Notes: generated by a model from the letters alone, not told the origin. Positions 33,886 to 45,827 are shown, counted from the stretch's first letter. The stretch is DNA of 64,000 nucleotides from Phlebopus portentosus (GCA_037892935.1 JAYXKI010000002.1:248001-312000); one strand, 5' to 3'. Program-made: numbers and translations.

Positions 33886-35496
33886 TTATCGTGTTTCTTG
33901 CCCTTCTTCTCTGAGTGGCCCAATTGCATTGTCGTCGCCGTCGTCATCATTATCATCTTCATCCTCAGGCTGGTCGGCATTTTCCATATCCGCATCCCCT
34001 TCCCCTTCTTCATCAAAGTTGGGGAACGGTGGCAGCCCGTCCTCTTGAGCATTCTGATACAGCACCGCTAGCAGTTCGCGGTGCGTCTCGACGACGCGCG
34101 CGTAGGGATAGACCGAGTCGTCCTCCGCCGCCTCAACGATCAAGTTCTCCACACCACATTCTTGGAGTACCGGCTTATGTCGCTCTTCGATGGCCGTGCA
34201 GTACATGATCGCCGTCTCTCTGAGCTTCATGACCCCCTCCGGCGGGTTCTGTGCGCGGCTCTTCAAGAAATTCACGACGCTTTCGAGCCGGAAGCCTTCG
34301 CACACGCCCATGTTGAATACCTGGAGGTTTGGGAGGAGGGTGTGGTCGTACAGCGCGTCCCTGCAAGTGAGCGTACGGAAGATAACGTCGGGCAGCTCGG
34401 CGTGGTTGATCGTGAGGTGGATGAGGTTCGGGAGGTGGGCAAAGCAGCGGAGGTACTGCGCGTCGACGCTCGCGAAGTCGCCCAGGGAGATGCGCGAGAT
34501 TGGGGCCTTGGAGGCTTCGAGGAAGTCGTACAGCCCCGTCCAGGGTCTACGAGGCACCATGGGCGTACCGCGCAATCCCAGCTTGTCCAGCTTAGGAGCT
34601 CTAATACCCTGCAGCAGTGAGTCGATATCAGCCGGGAAAACCCAGGAGATGAAGAGGAGCTCCATGTTCTGCAGGACGAGTCTCCTCTCCGGCGCAACCC
34701 AGTCTTGTCGCTCGAACTTTGTCAAATCGAGGATACAGTTCTTCAGCCGGGGCATGTTCGTCAGGAGCATGAAGGCCGTTTCCTGGCACAGCTCGCCTCC
34801 GCGGTGCAAGTCGAGGAGTTCGAGATGCGTCAGCTGCGTCTGGAGCATAACGGAATTGATGTCCGCTGCGCACCCGCAGATCGCTAACGAGCGCAACGCG
34901 TCCCGCTGAGGTCCGACATCCAGCAGAGTATGCATACTCAATATAGCAGCTTGGTCCTCCGGCCTTTCTTCAAGCTCGATGTCCAAAGCCATATGGTCCC
35001 CAAGCATCCCACAGTAATATATATGCTCCGCGTTGAGCATCTTCGGAACTCCAACAGTCTTCATCAAAAACTCAGGGAAGACGCCGCGGAAGCGCAAGAT
35101 CCTCCCTCGGTGCGGTTCAAGTAGCTCAAGCATCTCGCGGAGGAGCTTATGCAGGTCGGCAAGCGTATCCTTATCAGGGAACATCATCACATCTTCGTTG
35201 AACAAACTGATATCAATGTCCAACGGGGTCTCTGCGGAGCGAGATACCCAGAGCCTGACGAGTTCTAGAATATTTGCGGGAAGCTCTTGCCAGTCGGGGA
35301 TGAGGAACTTACCCCAGATGCGCGGTGTTTTGAGCGCGATGGCGCGCCATTGGCGACAGATTTGCGTCAGAGCGAGGGGGGATGAGGAGGGGGAGAAGGA
35401 GGGCTTGTCGGGGAGGGTGTACTCGAAGATTTGGCTGATGAGCTCCGAAGGGAGACGGGTGAGCGGTGTTGCTGATGACCCATGCAGAATCTCCAT
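33886..35496 (-). CDS. F-box protein, agaricomycete type
   Basis: Single-exon 536-residue frame. Residues about 11-61 form an F-box: LTRLPSELISQIFEYTLPD, then SPLALTQICRQWRAIALKTPRIW. F-box proteins bind Skp1 and recruit targets to SCF ubiquitin ligases. The remainder has repeated leucine-rich segments (LRSLAICG, LTHLELLDLH, LIHLTINHAELP) typical of the irregular LRR-like region in mushroom F-box proteins. The tail is strongly acidic (runs of D and E, residues about 495-525). The substrate is unknown. The start at 35496 puts the F-box close to the N-terminus, as usual. The next gene upstream on the same strand is also an F-box gene of similar length and layout. Confidence 0.8.
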   Translation of the reverse strand: MEILHGSSATPLTRLPSELISQIFEYTLPDKPSFSPSSSPLALTQICRQWRAIALKTPRIWGKFLIPDWQELPANILELVRLWVSRSAETPLDIDISLFNEDVMMFPDKDTLADLHKLLREMLELLEPHRGRILRFRGVFPEFLMKTVGVPKMLNAEHIYYCGMLGDHMALDIELEERPEDQAAILSMHTLLDVGPQRDALRSLAICGCAADINSVMLQTQLTHLELLDLHRGGELCQETAFMLLTNMPRLKNCILDLTKFERQDWVAPERRLVLQNMELLFISWVFPADIDSLLQGIRAPKLDKLGLRGTPMVPRRPWTGLYDFLEASKAPISRISLGDFASVDAQYLRCFAHLPNLIHLTINHAELPDVIFRTLTCRDALYDHTLLPNLQVFNMGVCEGFRLESVVNFLKSRAQNPPEGVMKLRETAIMYCTAIEERHKPVLQECGVENLIVEAAEDDSVYPYARVVETHRELLAVLYQNAQEDGLPPFPNFDEEGEGDADMENADQPEDEDDNDDDGDDNAIGPLREEGQETR

Positions 35497-36737
35497 TCCT
35501 TCCTTGAATTTTAACTCAGCTCCTAGCAGGAATTAAAGGAACGATTTTAGGGAGGAAAGCGTGAAAAGGGAGAAAAGACCAGTATTTGTCTTTGTGCGCT
35601 CCCAGGGTTCAGAGTCAGGGGAGGGGTCGTCTCTCATGGCGGGACCAGTGCGTGCCTACTCATATGCGTCCTCTCGATCCCTCTGCTTTCTCAGCGAGCC
35701 TGTGTATGCTCTTGCAAAGCCAGTCAGGAATATGACGCAAGGTGCAATTTCCTGGACTCGTGAGAATAATGCATGACTCCCAGTCCAGAATTCTGATGAC
35801 AACCAGATTTTCTGTAGGTACGCCATGGGAGAGTCCTTATCGTTCACCGACGATACGAATCCCGATAGCGATGGGAGGCTACGAGAAGTGAAGTGTCCTT
35901 CGACATGTTATTGTACAACGTTATCTTCCCTGCAGTCCAGTGATAGGAAGAGAAGTAGAGGGTAGCAAAGTCCCCACTGACCCACCCGGCTTCATATTTT
36001 GCAGATTCGAGATTCTGTCACAGTGACAGTTTCACTCAGACGAGACGCAGATGTGTTTTGCTGATTACGAAAGAATACTTCGCACCATGGAGCAAACTAG
36101 GATTCATCGCGTCTCTTGCCTCAGCGCGACATGATTTTGAAAATCAGACGAGAAGGAGGAGGAGCAAAGCTCTTGTCGGGACTCTAGACCGTCCGCTCCC
36201 AAAGATGTGCTTTTGTTCTTTCTCCAACGGATATATACATATATCTATGATTCTCAATTGAGGCACTCAGTCCGATTTTGCTTGTTGTTATCATATGTGA
36301 GATATATAGAGCAAAGCGGCTATTTGTGACATGGGGTATCTTCCTGCTGGATAGTATTGTCTAAAGGCATGTTATGCGCGTTCACAGGAGAGAGGTCAGC
36401 TTCCGGAAGAGTATTTGAGCACCAGTGAAGCAGAGCAAGAGCGAGAGCGAGAACAACTTGTTAGTCAATGCAGAGTGTATTTACATCATGTCTAATTAAG
36501 ATGAGCACGGCAGTCTAGTCGAATGACCAAAGAAACGTGGATGATAATGTATGCAACAAGATGAAAACGTGAGAACGCTAAGCAAAGCACAATGTGAGAG
36601 CAAGAACCAGAGCAGACGTAATCTGGAGTGAGTATCCTTAAGCGTAGTGTTCCAGAGAAGTTTCCAGTCCCGACCCGACCATTGGAGATGAAGTTGCCAA
36701 AGCTGGTAGGGTCGGCAGAGACTGTGATCACAGAGAG
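35497..36737. other. Intergenic between the two F-box genes
   Basis: About 1.2 kb with short frames only. It includes the promoter side of the downstream F-box gene. No remnant of a third F-box gene was recognised. Confidence 0.4.
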
Positions 36738-38108
36738 TCATCTAGGAGAATTTCGAGGCAAGCGATTCACGCGGACAATGACATTCTCAATTCCTGAGTT
36801 TTCAATGTCCTTCCGATGCGATTCCTGAATCCTTCTGCAGAAGCTCAGCCGAATCCCGCGCAACCGACGTGCCGCAATCTGTCTGCCCTTTCCTCGTGTG
36901 TACAGCATTGCGATGAGGTCCTTCACTTCAAAATCGTCACATGCTTCAAGCGAGAGGAACTCAAGCATTGGGAGGACATTGTGCATGACCGGTACACGAA
37001 GATCCAAACGTAGGGCTTTGATGAAATTACTATCGACGGAGCAATGGCTCAGCGAGAGGTTCGTAAGTGTCGGAACGAGTCGGAGACAATCGATGAGTTG
37101 GATGTCTGTGAAACCGATTTCTTTGATAGATAGTTGTGTGAGTGCTGGTCGACTGCGCTTTAAGAATCTTCTGAGATGCGTCCATTGACGCCGAGTTGGT
37201 GGTGGACCTCGCAGACCGAGACGTCGGACACTCGGTGCTACGAGGACATCTAGGATAGGTCCGACATCTACGAGCCAGTCCCATGAAATGAAGAAGAACG
37301 ATAAGTTCGGCATATTGATTTCTGGTAACAAAACTTCTCGATCGTAATCGCCCTGCGCGACATCAAGTGTACAAGACTCCAGCCAATTCAGTTCTCGCAA
37401 CAGCTTAAGGCAAGTCCCAATCGACATCTGTCCCTGCCCTTGAAGCTGCCATAGGTCCAAGTGAGCGATATTCTTCAGAGAAGTGAAAGCGTTGATATCA
37501 AAGAAGGTCTGCCGGAGTGACAGACATCGCAGCGTCTGAGGTACCTTGAATGTTTGTGGCGCAACGTGCGTTTGTCCAGCTATATTGTCCGTGATGTCGC
37601 ATATGAATAGATCGTCCAAGTTGTCCATTTCTTCCAACCTTAGTTCATCCAGGAGGAATCGGGGAAAGACCCGTAAGAGTTTTGTTATTCGAGATGCATG
37701 AGGGGCAAGTATTCGGACCACTTCTTGTACGGCGAAGACATGTTCCACGGGCACCTTCCAAGGTTGATAATCACTAGCAAGATGAAAGTCGACGGATAAA
37801 GGCCTGACTTTCGATCTATCAAGCCAGAGCTTGCACAGCTCCACAACTCCCGGCGAGATCCCTTCAACTGGAGAAGGCAAGTATATCGTGTCCCAGAGCG
37901 CCGACTGGATTATTGCACATTCTCGCCACCAAGTGCACACCTGCGTCAGCACCAAAGGGCTATCCACGGCTCTGAATGATGGCACGGGTGGTAAGGTCCA
38001 TAGGAAGATCTCGTTTAGTAACTCGGAGGGAATCTTGCGTACAGGACATGGGCCGGAAGGAGTAAACGCCCGTCCTTCACCCTTGTCTTCGCAAAAATCC
38101 GTGTCCAT
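36738..38108 (-). CDS. F-box protein, second tandem copy
   Basis: Intronless frame. The ATG at 38108 (MDTDFCEDKGEG) gives 456 residues with the F-box starting about residue 20: VRKIPSELLNEIFLWTLPP, then SPLVLTQVCTWWRECAIIQSALW. The frame is open further upstream to an ATG at 38402, but that extension has no F-box-family features and would place the motif unusually far in. Leucine-rich segments follow (LRCLSLRQTF, IAHLDLWQL, LTNLSLSHCSV). Its domain order and the spacing LP/IPSEL..IF...LP...SPL.LTQ.C match the neighbour at 33886, so the two are likely paralogues by tandem duplication, although now well diverged. A role as an SCF substrate receptor is inferred from the F-box. Confidence 0.75.
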   Translation of the reverse strand: MDTDFCEDKGEGRAFTPSGPCPVRKIPSELLNEIFLWTLPPVPSFRAVDSPLVLTQVCTWWRECAIIQSALWDTIYLPSPVEGISPGVVELCKLWLDRSKVRPLSVDFHLASDYQPWKVPVEHVFAVQEVVRILAPHASRITKLLRVFPRFLLDELRLEEMDNLDDLFICDITDNIAGQTHVAPQTFKVPQTLRCLSLRQTFFDINAFTSLKNIAHLDLWQLQGQGQMSIGTCLKLLRELNWLESCTLDVAQGDYDREVLLPEINMPNLSFFFISWDWLVDVGPILDVLVAPSVRRLGLRGPPPTRRQWTHLRRFLKRSRPALTQLSIKEIGFTDIQLIDCLRLVPTLTNLSLSHCSVDSNFIKALRLDLRVPVMHNVLPMLEFLSLEACDDFEVKDLIAMLYTRGKGRQIAARRLRGIRLSFCRRIQESHRKDIENSGIENVIVRVNRLPRNSPR

Positions 38109-39065
38109 AAGTTTTCGCTTTCTTTTCCAATGGTTCTCCTGAAGGGGTGAAATCGCAGCCGGAAGCAGCACCGGGCGACAGGAACGTCGTCGATATGCAC
38201 GGGTCGCCACGATGGAGAGAAAGGTAGAGGGCAAACGGGGGGTGTTATATCCACTGCGGGACAGAAAATGGAACACAGAGAGGGGGTTGCAAAGCTGAAA
38301 GAGCTCGTTGCTGATACCTTTGCGGAAAGGTTTTACCAATACTCGAGCGACGCAAACATCCTGACCGTGGCGACTCGTATAGGCAAATGGGTCGCCATAC
38401 ATAAGCGAAGATCAGTCTGCAATACACACAATGTGCCACACCGGTATCTAAACAACTGGACTTCGTGCACGCCATGAGTCATTGGCATACACAAGAGCTG
38501 AACTGGAAGCATGTCTAGGATGAAAATACCCTGATAACTAGTGTCTTGCAAAGTTTGGACTACAGACAGTGCAAAACTTCCAATATATTGTAAGTAGCAA
38601 TACTTACGAAGGAAAATTTTCTGGTTCATCCGTTGGAAATTCACCTTGAAAGCAGAAACCGATCGTACGTGTGGAAACGTCGAACCATTGTCTGAGGTCG
38701 GTTCGAGCGAGGAAGCTTAAGGTGAGAAAATGAGAAATCAACTGAGGCTGTCGTCGATACAGTAACTTTGAATTACTAAGGAACGTATTATGTAAGCGAA
38801 AAAGGTAATATCTTCTCCCAACTGACTGGCGAGAGCTATGATAGAACAGCTTAGAGGAGTCTGTCTGCGGCCTTACGCGTGGGGGAAGCTTTATCCATGA
38901 TAGCTTTTTTTCCCTGTAAAGATCCTACCATCTACAAAAAAATCAAAAAAAACGCGCACATGTGATGCAGGGTCACGAGACGTGTTCCCAGAGGACCACA
39001 ACCCGCTTGATCTCGTCTTCAATTCAAAGGCATAGCTCACAGAACACTGCCTATCGTAGCTGACA
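38109..39065. promoter_or_regulatory. Divergent intergenic region F-box / HAT1
   Basis: About 950 bp between divergent starts. It should hold the promoters of both genes. Only short frames are present, apart from the in-frame upstream extension of the F-box gene (38109-38402). Confidence 0.4.
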
Positions 39066-40843
39066 ATGGGCGACTGGACAGTCGATTCCAACGAAGTTCT
39101 TTGCTTGTCTCTGGGTAAGACACTTGTTTCATCGTCGAATTGTCATTTAATCTTCTCGACAGTTCGTGCTAGCCCAGACAAAGAGGTCTTGACGGAAGAC
39201 GAATCCTACGAGGACTTCCGCCCAACCTTCACGTACCCTGTAACTTTCGAGTCCCATCTTTATGATATAGATTTCACTCTGACAAATATGTAGATATATG
39301 GTGAAGAAGAGAAGATCTATGGGTATCGTGACCTCATTATAGATGTGAGTGCATCACGTCGTGATCATCCCTCACCTTTAATTCGAGCGCTTGTCAGCTT
39401 CGATTCGCATCCGGGTCCCTCGCGCAGTATCTGAAAATAGAATATTCTGAAAAACTCCCTTCGTCATCTACTGTGGATGATGTAGAAGGCACGTTGAAGA
39501 ACTTCATTCCTGCCGGTGAGAACCTCCGTTGTGGCTTCGAGAAGACAGAACGATAATCCATGATAGGTTATTATACGGACGAAGCGGAATTCCTTACGCG
39601 CGTGGAGAAGGATGCCACGGAATTTAAACCACTCGGCGAGAAAATCTTCTCATACAAACGAAAGATCGGACCTTCTAAGGGAAAGAATAAAGCCTTCGAT
39701 TCTGGCGAAGATTTGGATGAAAACAGCGACGATGTTGTGGTATTCGAAGCTTATCTCGTACGTAGCAATTCTCCTTCTTTCATCTGTATCTCATTTGCTG
39801 CCAAGACTACCTGGGATACACCGGGCTTCCGAGAATATCATCGTCTGATGCAGTTGTTCATCCTGCTGTATATTGAGGCAGGTTCCTACATTAAAGAAGA
39901 TGAGGAGGGCTGGGAGTTCGTAGTCCTGTGAGTAATAGCTACGCGCCCGGTTTACTCCAATACTGAAGCTCGAATCTCAGATATGAGAGACGCAGACGAC
40001 GCGACGGAATTCCTACATATCACTTCGTTGGATATTCAACCTTGTTCCCGTTCTTCTGCTTCCCAGATAGGGTCAGAATGCGGCTAAGGTTTGTGTAGTG
40101 TATCCTGATGACTTGCTTCTACTAGCTTATAAACTTCCCCCCTCAAGCCAATTTGTCATTCTTCCGCCTTATCAGCATGTCGGGCACGGTTGTAAGTTCC
40201 ATCCATTACCTTCTCGGCCATACGACGAGACCTGACCGTCGTTTTATTATAGCCGCTCTATATACGGCTATTTATCGATATGTTCTTGACCAATCACGTA
40301 TCGCAGAGCTGACCGTCGAGGATCCTGCAGAAGCCTTCGAGGACCTGCGAGATCGGAATGACCTGAACATGCTGCTCTCGCACGAAAAGTTTATCACCGA
40401 AGCATTAGGTTGCAGTAAGGATGAGAGGAAACTTGTGAAAGGAAAGGCTAAACTAGGTCCACCGGCTGAGAAGGGATGGGTAGAAAAGTGGAGGCAGGAT
40501 TTGAAGATTGCAGGGGTTCGTTCATTTTTTCATGCACCTTGGTCATTACTTCATTCTTTTAATGCCTGTAGCGCCAGTTTCATCGCTTGGTCGAAATGCT
40601 CGTACTCAAGCATCTTGATTTCAGTGACTGAAAGCTTTCCGTGCTTTCAGACTCCAACTCAAAGAGCGTTTGTTCAAGTTCAATTATGTGCGTTCCCCGT
40701 CAGGACTTCCCTTCTTCTCTAGTGGTCTAATCTTTTACAAGGAAATATTGGCACAGATGGATAAAGCGGAAAGACTCGAGAAGCTAGAAGAAACGTTCCA
40801 GAACGTAACCCAAGATTACCGGCGTATATTGGCAATGATCTAA
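39066..40843 (+). CDS. HAT1: Histone acetyltransferase type B catalytic subunit
   Basis: Ten exons: 39066-39114, 39163-39239, 39294-39344, 39398-39515, 39567-39757, 39806-39927, 39981-40088, 40148-40191, 40253-40515 and 40572-40843; about 431 residues expected. Hat1 landmarks are FRPTFTYPIYGEEEKIYGY, TTWDTPGFREYHRLMQ, ILPPYQHVGHGSALY (the Q-x2-G-x-G acetyl-CoA loop) and ELTVEDPAEAFEDLRDRND with its catalytic-region acidic residues. Hat1 acetylates newly made histone H4 on Lys5 and Lys12 before chromatin assembly. Near 40629 the frame breaks: HLDFSD is followed by TGA, while the conserved continuation KAFRAFRLQLKERLFKFN lies in another frame; one added base (for example TGG for TG) joins them. 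All other nine junctions are in phase. The gene is convergent with Dicer, 171 bp apart. Confidence 0.85.
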
Positions 40844-41014
40844 ATAAAATACATCCGTTGTGATTTCGTTATTACTGTGCATGAGACAAGCCCGTCCAAT
40901 ACCAATTTGAATGTGTGATGATGATAACCTTGCACTAGCTTCTACAAAACTAACAGTCTGCATAAGGCGTTTATGATATATCCATACCTGACGAATCATT
41001 AGCATGAACAGCAA

Positions 41015-44000
41015 TTATGGTAGAGACAGAATGGTTCGCTTACGACTCAGATCGCTCGCAGCGGAAGTCGGCGTACCCGGAGCACCAAGAAGCATCTCAA
41101 CTTCCTGTCTCTCCAGCTCCTCTGTATCCTCATCCGTCGCCACTGCATCGCCTTCATTCGCTTCCTCCTCAACCTCACCCAAACGAAGCCGCCCAGCGAC
41201 TGCGAATCCTTCAGTCGTCTCTACGTTGATGTCCTTCTCTCTCACATTCCGTTCAGGCAAGTCACTAGTCTCTTCATCATCTTCCGCGGACATGCACGTA
41301 CAAATCTTGCACAAAGCAAATTCGGATGAAGCGTCCTTCAGCAGACTCATAGCAGCCTCTGCTACGAGACCCTTTGCGAGCGGCTTGTTCGACGAGACGA
41401 TCGGTCCTGCCACAATCTGGCCGTGCACCGTTACTACGACGCTATCTTTTCTCCTTACATTTGGGTCGCTCCGCTCTTTCCTGTAAGTTCAGCATTTTTT
41501 GAGTTAATCCTGCTGATATGCACGATAAAGCCTTACCTGAATTTTGCCTTGATGCAACCCGCCTTCGTAACAAACTCTAGGAGCCGGGTCACTGGGTCAC
41601 GAGGCATATTAGGATGGAGCAGCTGTAACACGTCTTTCATAACCCTCTCGACGATCGGCACAATAGTCGGGTAACTGGATCCACAGTCCACGAAGACTGC
41701 CCCGATTACGCTCTCAAAGATATCAGCTAATGCCTTCGGAGGATCGTACTTCCAGTCGTTGATAGCCACGTCCTCGTACGCAGAAACCGTGAGCAACTCC
41801 ACCTCATTCTTGATGTCTGCACTTAGCTCAACATTGTTGACTAGAATATATTTGTGCAGAGAAAGACGCTTGACTGCTAAAGCAGCAAGCGTAGCGTTAC
41901 AAATAGCTCGGGCTCGTGACCAAGTCATTTGACCCGATGTGGCTTTCGGGAACTTGTTGTAAAGGTAAGTCGTTACAACGAGTTCGATGACGGCTGGTAG
42001 AGAACGTCAGAGATAAGACAGCAATGAACATGATTCGAAAATTCACCATCTCCCAAGTACTCGAGCCTCTGGTAACAAGATCCTCCCTCGTTCGAGTCAA
42101 ATGATGGATGTTTGACTGCCTCTACTAGAAGGTTCCCATTTCGAAATGTATACTGAAGGTCCTTCTGAAGTTTGCTAAAGATCGCCGCAGGAGGAATGGT
42201 CTCACTGCATGGATATCGAACAGGCCAGGGAATGGGACCGCCAAAGCAGAGACCTAGTGCAGCACCCGTTTGCAGCGCCATCTCAATTCCACCCGTCACG
42301 TATGCGGCACCGAGAGATGCTTCCATGCAATCTTGCAAACTTCGTCGAGGAAACGATCTGCGTGCAAGCGCAACTTCTTCACCGTCCATTACGCACGTTC
42401 CTGAATCCTTCTTCGCAGGCATGAAGAACGACCAAGTTCGTAAGTTCCGAGGTTCACAGGATAAGAAGCGTTCGAGATGCGCTTCCTTTGCACGAGCAAG
42501 TAAAAGACGATTGCTGACGCTGTTCGACTTCAGCGCGGTCAATTGGCCCTCGTGCTTGGTAGGGAAATGGTTGAATGTATACACGACGACGGACAGCTTG
42601 AGAACACTGTCGCCTATGGTCTCCAGACGCTGATTATTGAAATTTTCCATCGCACAGGGTAGAGTTAGCGCTTCTATCATGAGATTGTCCGGGATTGGCG
42701 GATACTTCAGGTACCGTCGAGCAATCCTCGCGCGGAAGATATCGCAAATCCGCTGGCAGACAGGAGCAAAACTTGAAAAGCATCAACTATATCCTTGTCC
42801 AGTGCGACCCATCTGCAGAAAGATTCGGGAACAAGGAGACTTCCTGGAGGCTCTTCTTCATGAATACGGCCAAATTGCGTCTCGTGCGTTCTAAAAGCAT
42901 CAAGGTCATAAGACGACGATCGGTAGCGCGACAAGCGCTGGACCTCAAAAATGCGACCAGAAGGAGGAGGGAAATGCGCAGAATTTTCCGGTGACTTTGC
43001 GCGTATTGGGTATACGCGTTCGAAGTAGTCGATGTAATTATCACATGATTGAAGGGTATCTTCTAAGTGCGGTCTGTCGTATAGCGATATATCATGACGT
43101 ATGCATATGAAACGTAGCGGTCGTCCCGTCCTTCTCCAATTCATAACAAGTATTTGACCTCTGTGTTCCTCCGTAACACCACTCCAGTCAGCTGAGCCCC
43201 TTTCATCAACCACCACCTTCTCGATTCCCGGCCAATCGATGGCCTCAAACGAGTTTAATGGAACTAGATAGCAGGCCATAGGTAAACCAATTGGAGACGC
43301 AGTAATACACCACCAGATGCCCATTTTTGTGAATCTGTCCAATATATCCACCTGAGAAGGCGCCAAATTAAGTAGCAGAGCCGAAGAGTGACGAGTTTGA
43401 ACGTGTTTGCCTCGAACCATCACGTCAACTTCCGGAAGAACGTTCCCGCAAACTATCCCGGCGCGGGCCACGCCATCGATGCAGAGTGAATGCAAATACC
43501 AAGGCGGCCCAGACTTCCACGGACTTGCGACCATCACATCCATCATAACAGCCACGTCGCTTATTTTCGAAATGGGCCGTCCGTCGGCGTCCTCGATACA
43601 CTCGCCTTTCTGGGCCACGATCGGTGAGAAGTGATCATCAAAGACTCCTAGGAGATGCAACTCGCGTACCGCCATGAAGGCGACAGCCCGTTTTGCCTCT
43701 CGCTTAGTGCGTTTAAGAGGCCCTCGGAATGTAAGTTTGTCGCCGGGCAGTGGCAATGCTCGAGGAAGTCTCAAGGTCGCTGCGAAGTCTCCGCTATACT
43801 TTGGACGCATGGCCGTCGTGTACGCGTCCCTTGGGATCAAAGAGCATAGGTGATTTAGAAGCTGAATGGCCGAACTATACGTTAACGTTGCCCCGGTGGA
43901 TGGTATAGTATAGCTTTCTCGGGTAGCTAAATCTTGAGGGTCATCCTCTATTGCTTCTGAAGTGTCTTCAGGATCCATGTCCGTAGAAGAGGTGGGGGAA

Positions 44001-45827
44001 TTCATGCTCCGGTAAACTGCCTTTAGCTCGGGCTCTGTCCGCTGGAATGTTTGGTATCGAGCTATCTCCGTAAGATCGTTCTCGTTGATCAAAACAACAA
44101 ATGTGGACTGCTGCTGTCGCGCACGTCCACGAGACTGGACGTAGCCAACCATATGCTGAGCAGAATCATATCGTATAACAAGCTCACATGCCTATAAAAT
44201 TGAGGAATTTGGATAAGATCAAACAAAGACGCGACAACTAGAAACACAGGCCTACTGGAAAATCGAGACCCTCTTCACCCACGGAGGTTGTGATCACTGT
44301 CGAATGAGAAATATTAAGCTTACATCCCATAGTAAAACTCAAACCTCTTACATAAGTTGAGTTTCTTATTCTTGAACGACTGCACGACTTCACGCTGTGC
44401 ACTGAGACCCATTCCCTTGGCTCCCTCACTATAAACCGCCGACGAGTCCCCATGCCCCGTCAGCTCTCCACATCGAACCCAGTCCTTGGTTTCAGGTAAC
44501 CGGCTCAGGATCCAGGATAGAGTCACGGCCAGTTGTCGTTGGCTTACAAAAACAATACCTTGAAATGTCTCCGATCGATGCTTAGCAAGAATATCGACAG
44601 TTGCTTGGAGTTTCGGAGAGATCCAATCAGGAGGAAACGGACGCTTGTCGAGCAGGAGGCGCTGTTCAAATGTAGAAACTACCTGGCGTAGATTCTCGAG
44701 TTGTGCAGGGAGTTCAGTGATGATAGAATTCTTTTTAGTGATTGACTTGCGCCTCCCCGGCGAGCTGGATATAGAATACACAACTGCTGCCTGCGGAGAC
44801 GCGTAATCCTCGACGACCTTCTTAGCATGCATCAACACGAAATAGTCTGCACCAGCGGGCCCGGCAGATTCTAACGTGTACTCCTGGCGGCGCCGGAAAC
44901 CCTCGACATTAAGTTGCTTCATGGTAACGAGATCATCTGACTGAAGTCTCTCCCAAAGAGTCGGTTTATAATAAGTCACATAGCGGTCCCCAGCCGCACT
45001 GGAAAAGGTTGCGATGATCTAGGACTCTTAGCGTCTCGCGGTTGACTGAATCAACATTGGTACCTACTTCAACGGGGCGATTTACATGCTGGCCTAAGGA
45101 TTCGGCGTGTTCACGGACAGCAATCACCTTGGCGGACATGTTTTTCTGCAGATCACGTATTGAAGCCTCTGGCTTTTTCGAGTTCCAAACTGGGGATGCG
45201 GTCATTCCGAATACTTTGGGTTTCTCTCGGCAAGACGCGTAGAAATCTGTCATTATCATCCTGTAGGGATGGTTCTTCTGCGCATGGTGGCACTCATCGA
45301 AGATCAACAAGGACACCTTGTTTACAAAAGATGATGCCATCAATAGAGGCAAACTACCTCAAGCAAAGCAAAGAACACAAACCCGATCCATGGTCCAGTA
45401 TCCATGCACAAGAATGTCCTTGAAGATCTGCGCTGTGATAGCTTGAAACGCAGAAACTGTATGTGAAAGAAGCTGGTATACCTGTCATCACGAGACAATC
45501 CGACTGCGTAAATTCGAGATCCCATCTTCCCTTATTCCAGGCCTCGACGCCCATGGCGCCTGTATAGCCACGGACAACAAGCGGTGTTTGCTCAGATAGA
45601 AAGGAGCGCTGTTGATCGACAAGAGGGACCTTCGGCACGAGAAAGATGGCCTTCTTTCCGACCAAGGACGGCTGTGCCATCACCCATTTGACGAGAAGCG
45701 CCGCGATGAGTGTCTTGCCACTGCCCGTCTCGAGCGCGGCGATGACATTCTCGTTCCTCGCTTGTTCGAAAATTTCTTCTTGGTATTTACGAGGGAAAAG
45801 TTTGAGGTACTCATCAGCGCAAGGCAT
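41015..45827 (-). CDS. Dicer-like ribonuclease III
   Basis: Eight exons on the minus strand: 45827-45482, 45441-45383, 45316-45068, 45018-44352, 44296-44256, 44191-42047, 41993-41537 and 41480-41015; about 1476 residues. Domain order: a DExD helicase with GSGKT (about 35-39) and DECH (about 142-145), a helicase C domain with SVGEEGLDFPACELVIRYD and GYVQSRGRARQ, a Dicer dimerisation domain (from about 559), RNase IIIa (QRLETIGDSVLKLS, Glu978 and Asp982) and RNase IIIb (QRLEYLGDAVIELV, Glu1165 and Asp1169), then a C-terminal region perhaps holding a dsRNA-binding fold. I do not see a clear PAZ domain. Dicers cut double-stranded RNA into small RNAs for silencing. Intron 1 is only 40 bp. Near 42763 one base is missing: VDAFQVL must shift frame to reach the PVCQRICDIFRARIARRYL segment. 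PLP2 is divergent. Confidence 0.85.

Noticed and set aside
34081..34909. Long plus-strand frames opposite the first F-box gene
   Set aside because: Antisense shadows of a GC-rich coding exon with a recognisable F-box on the other strand.
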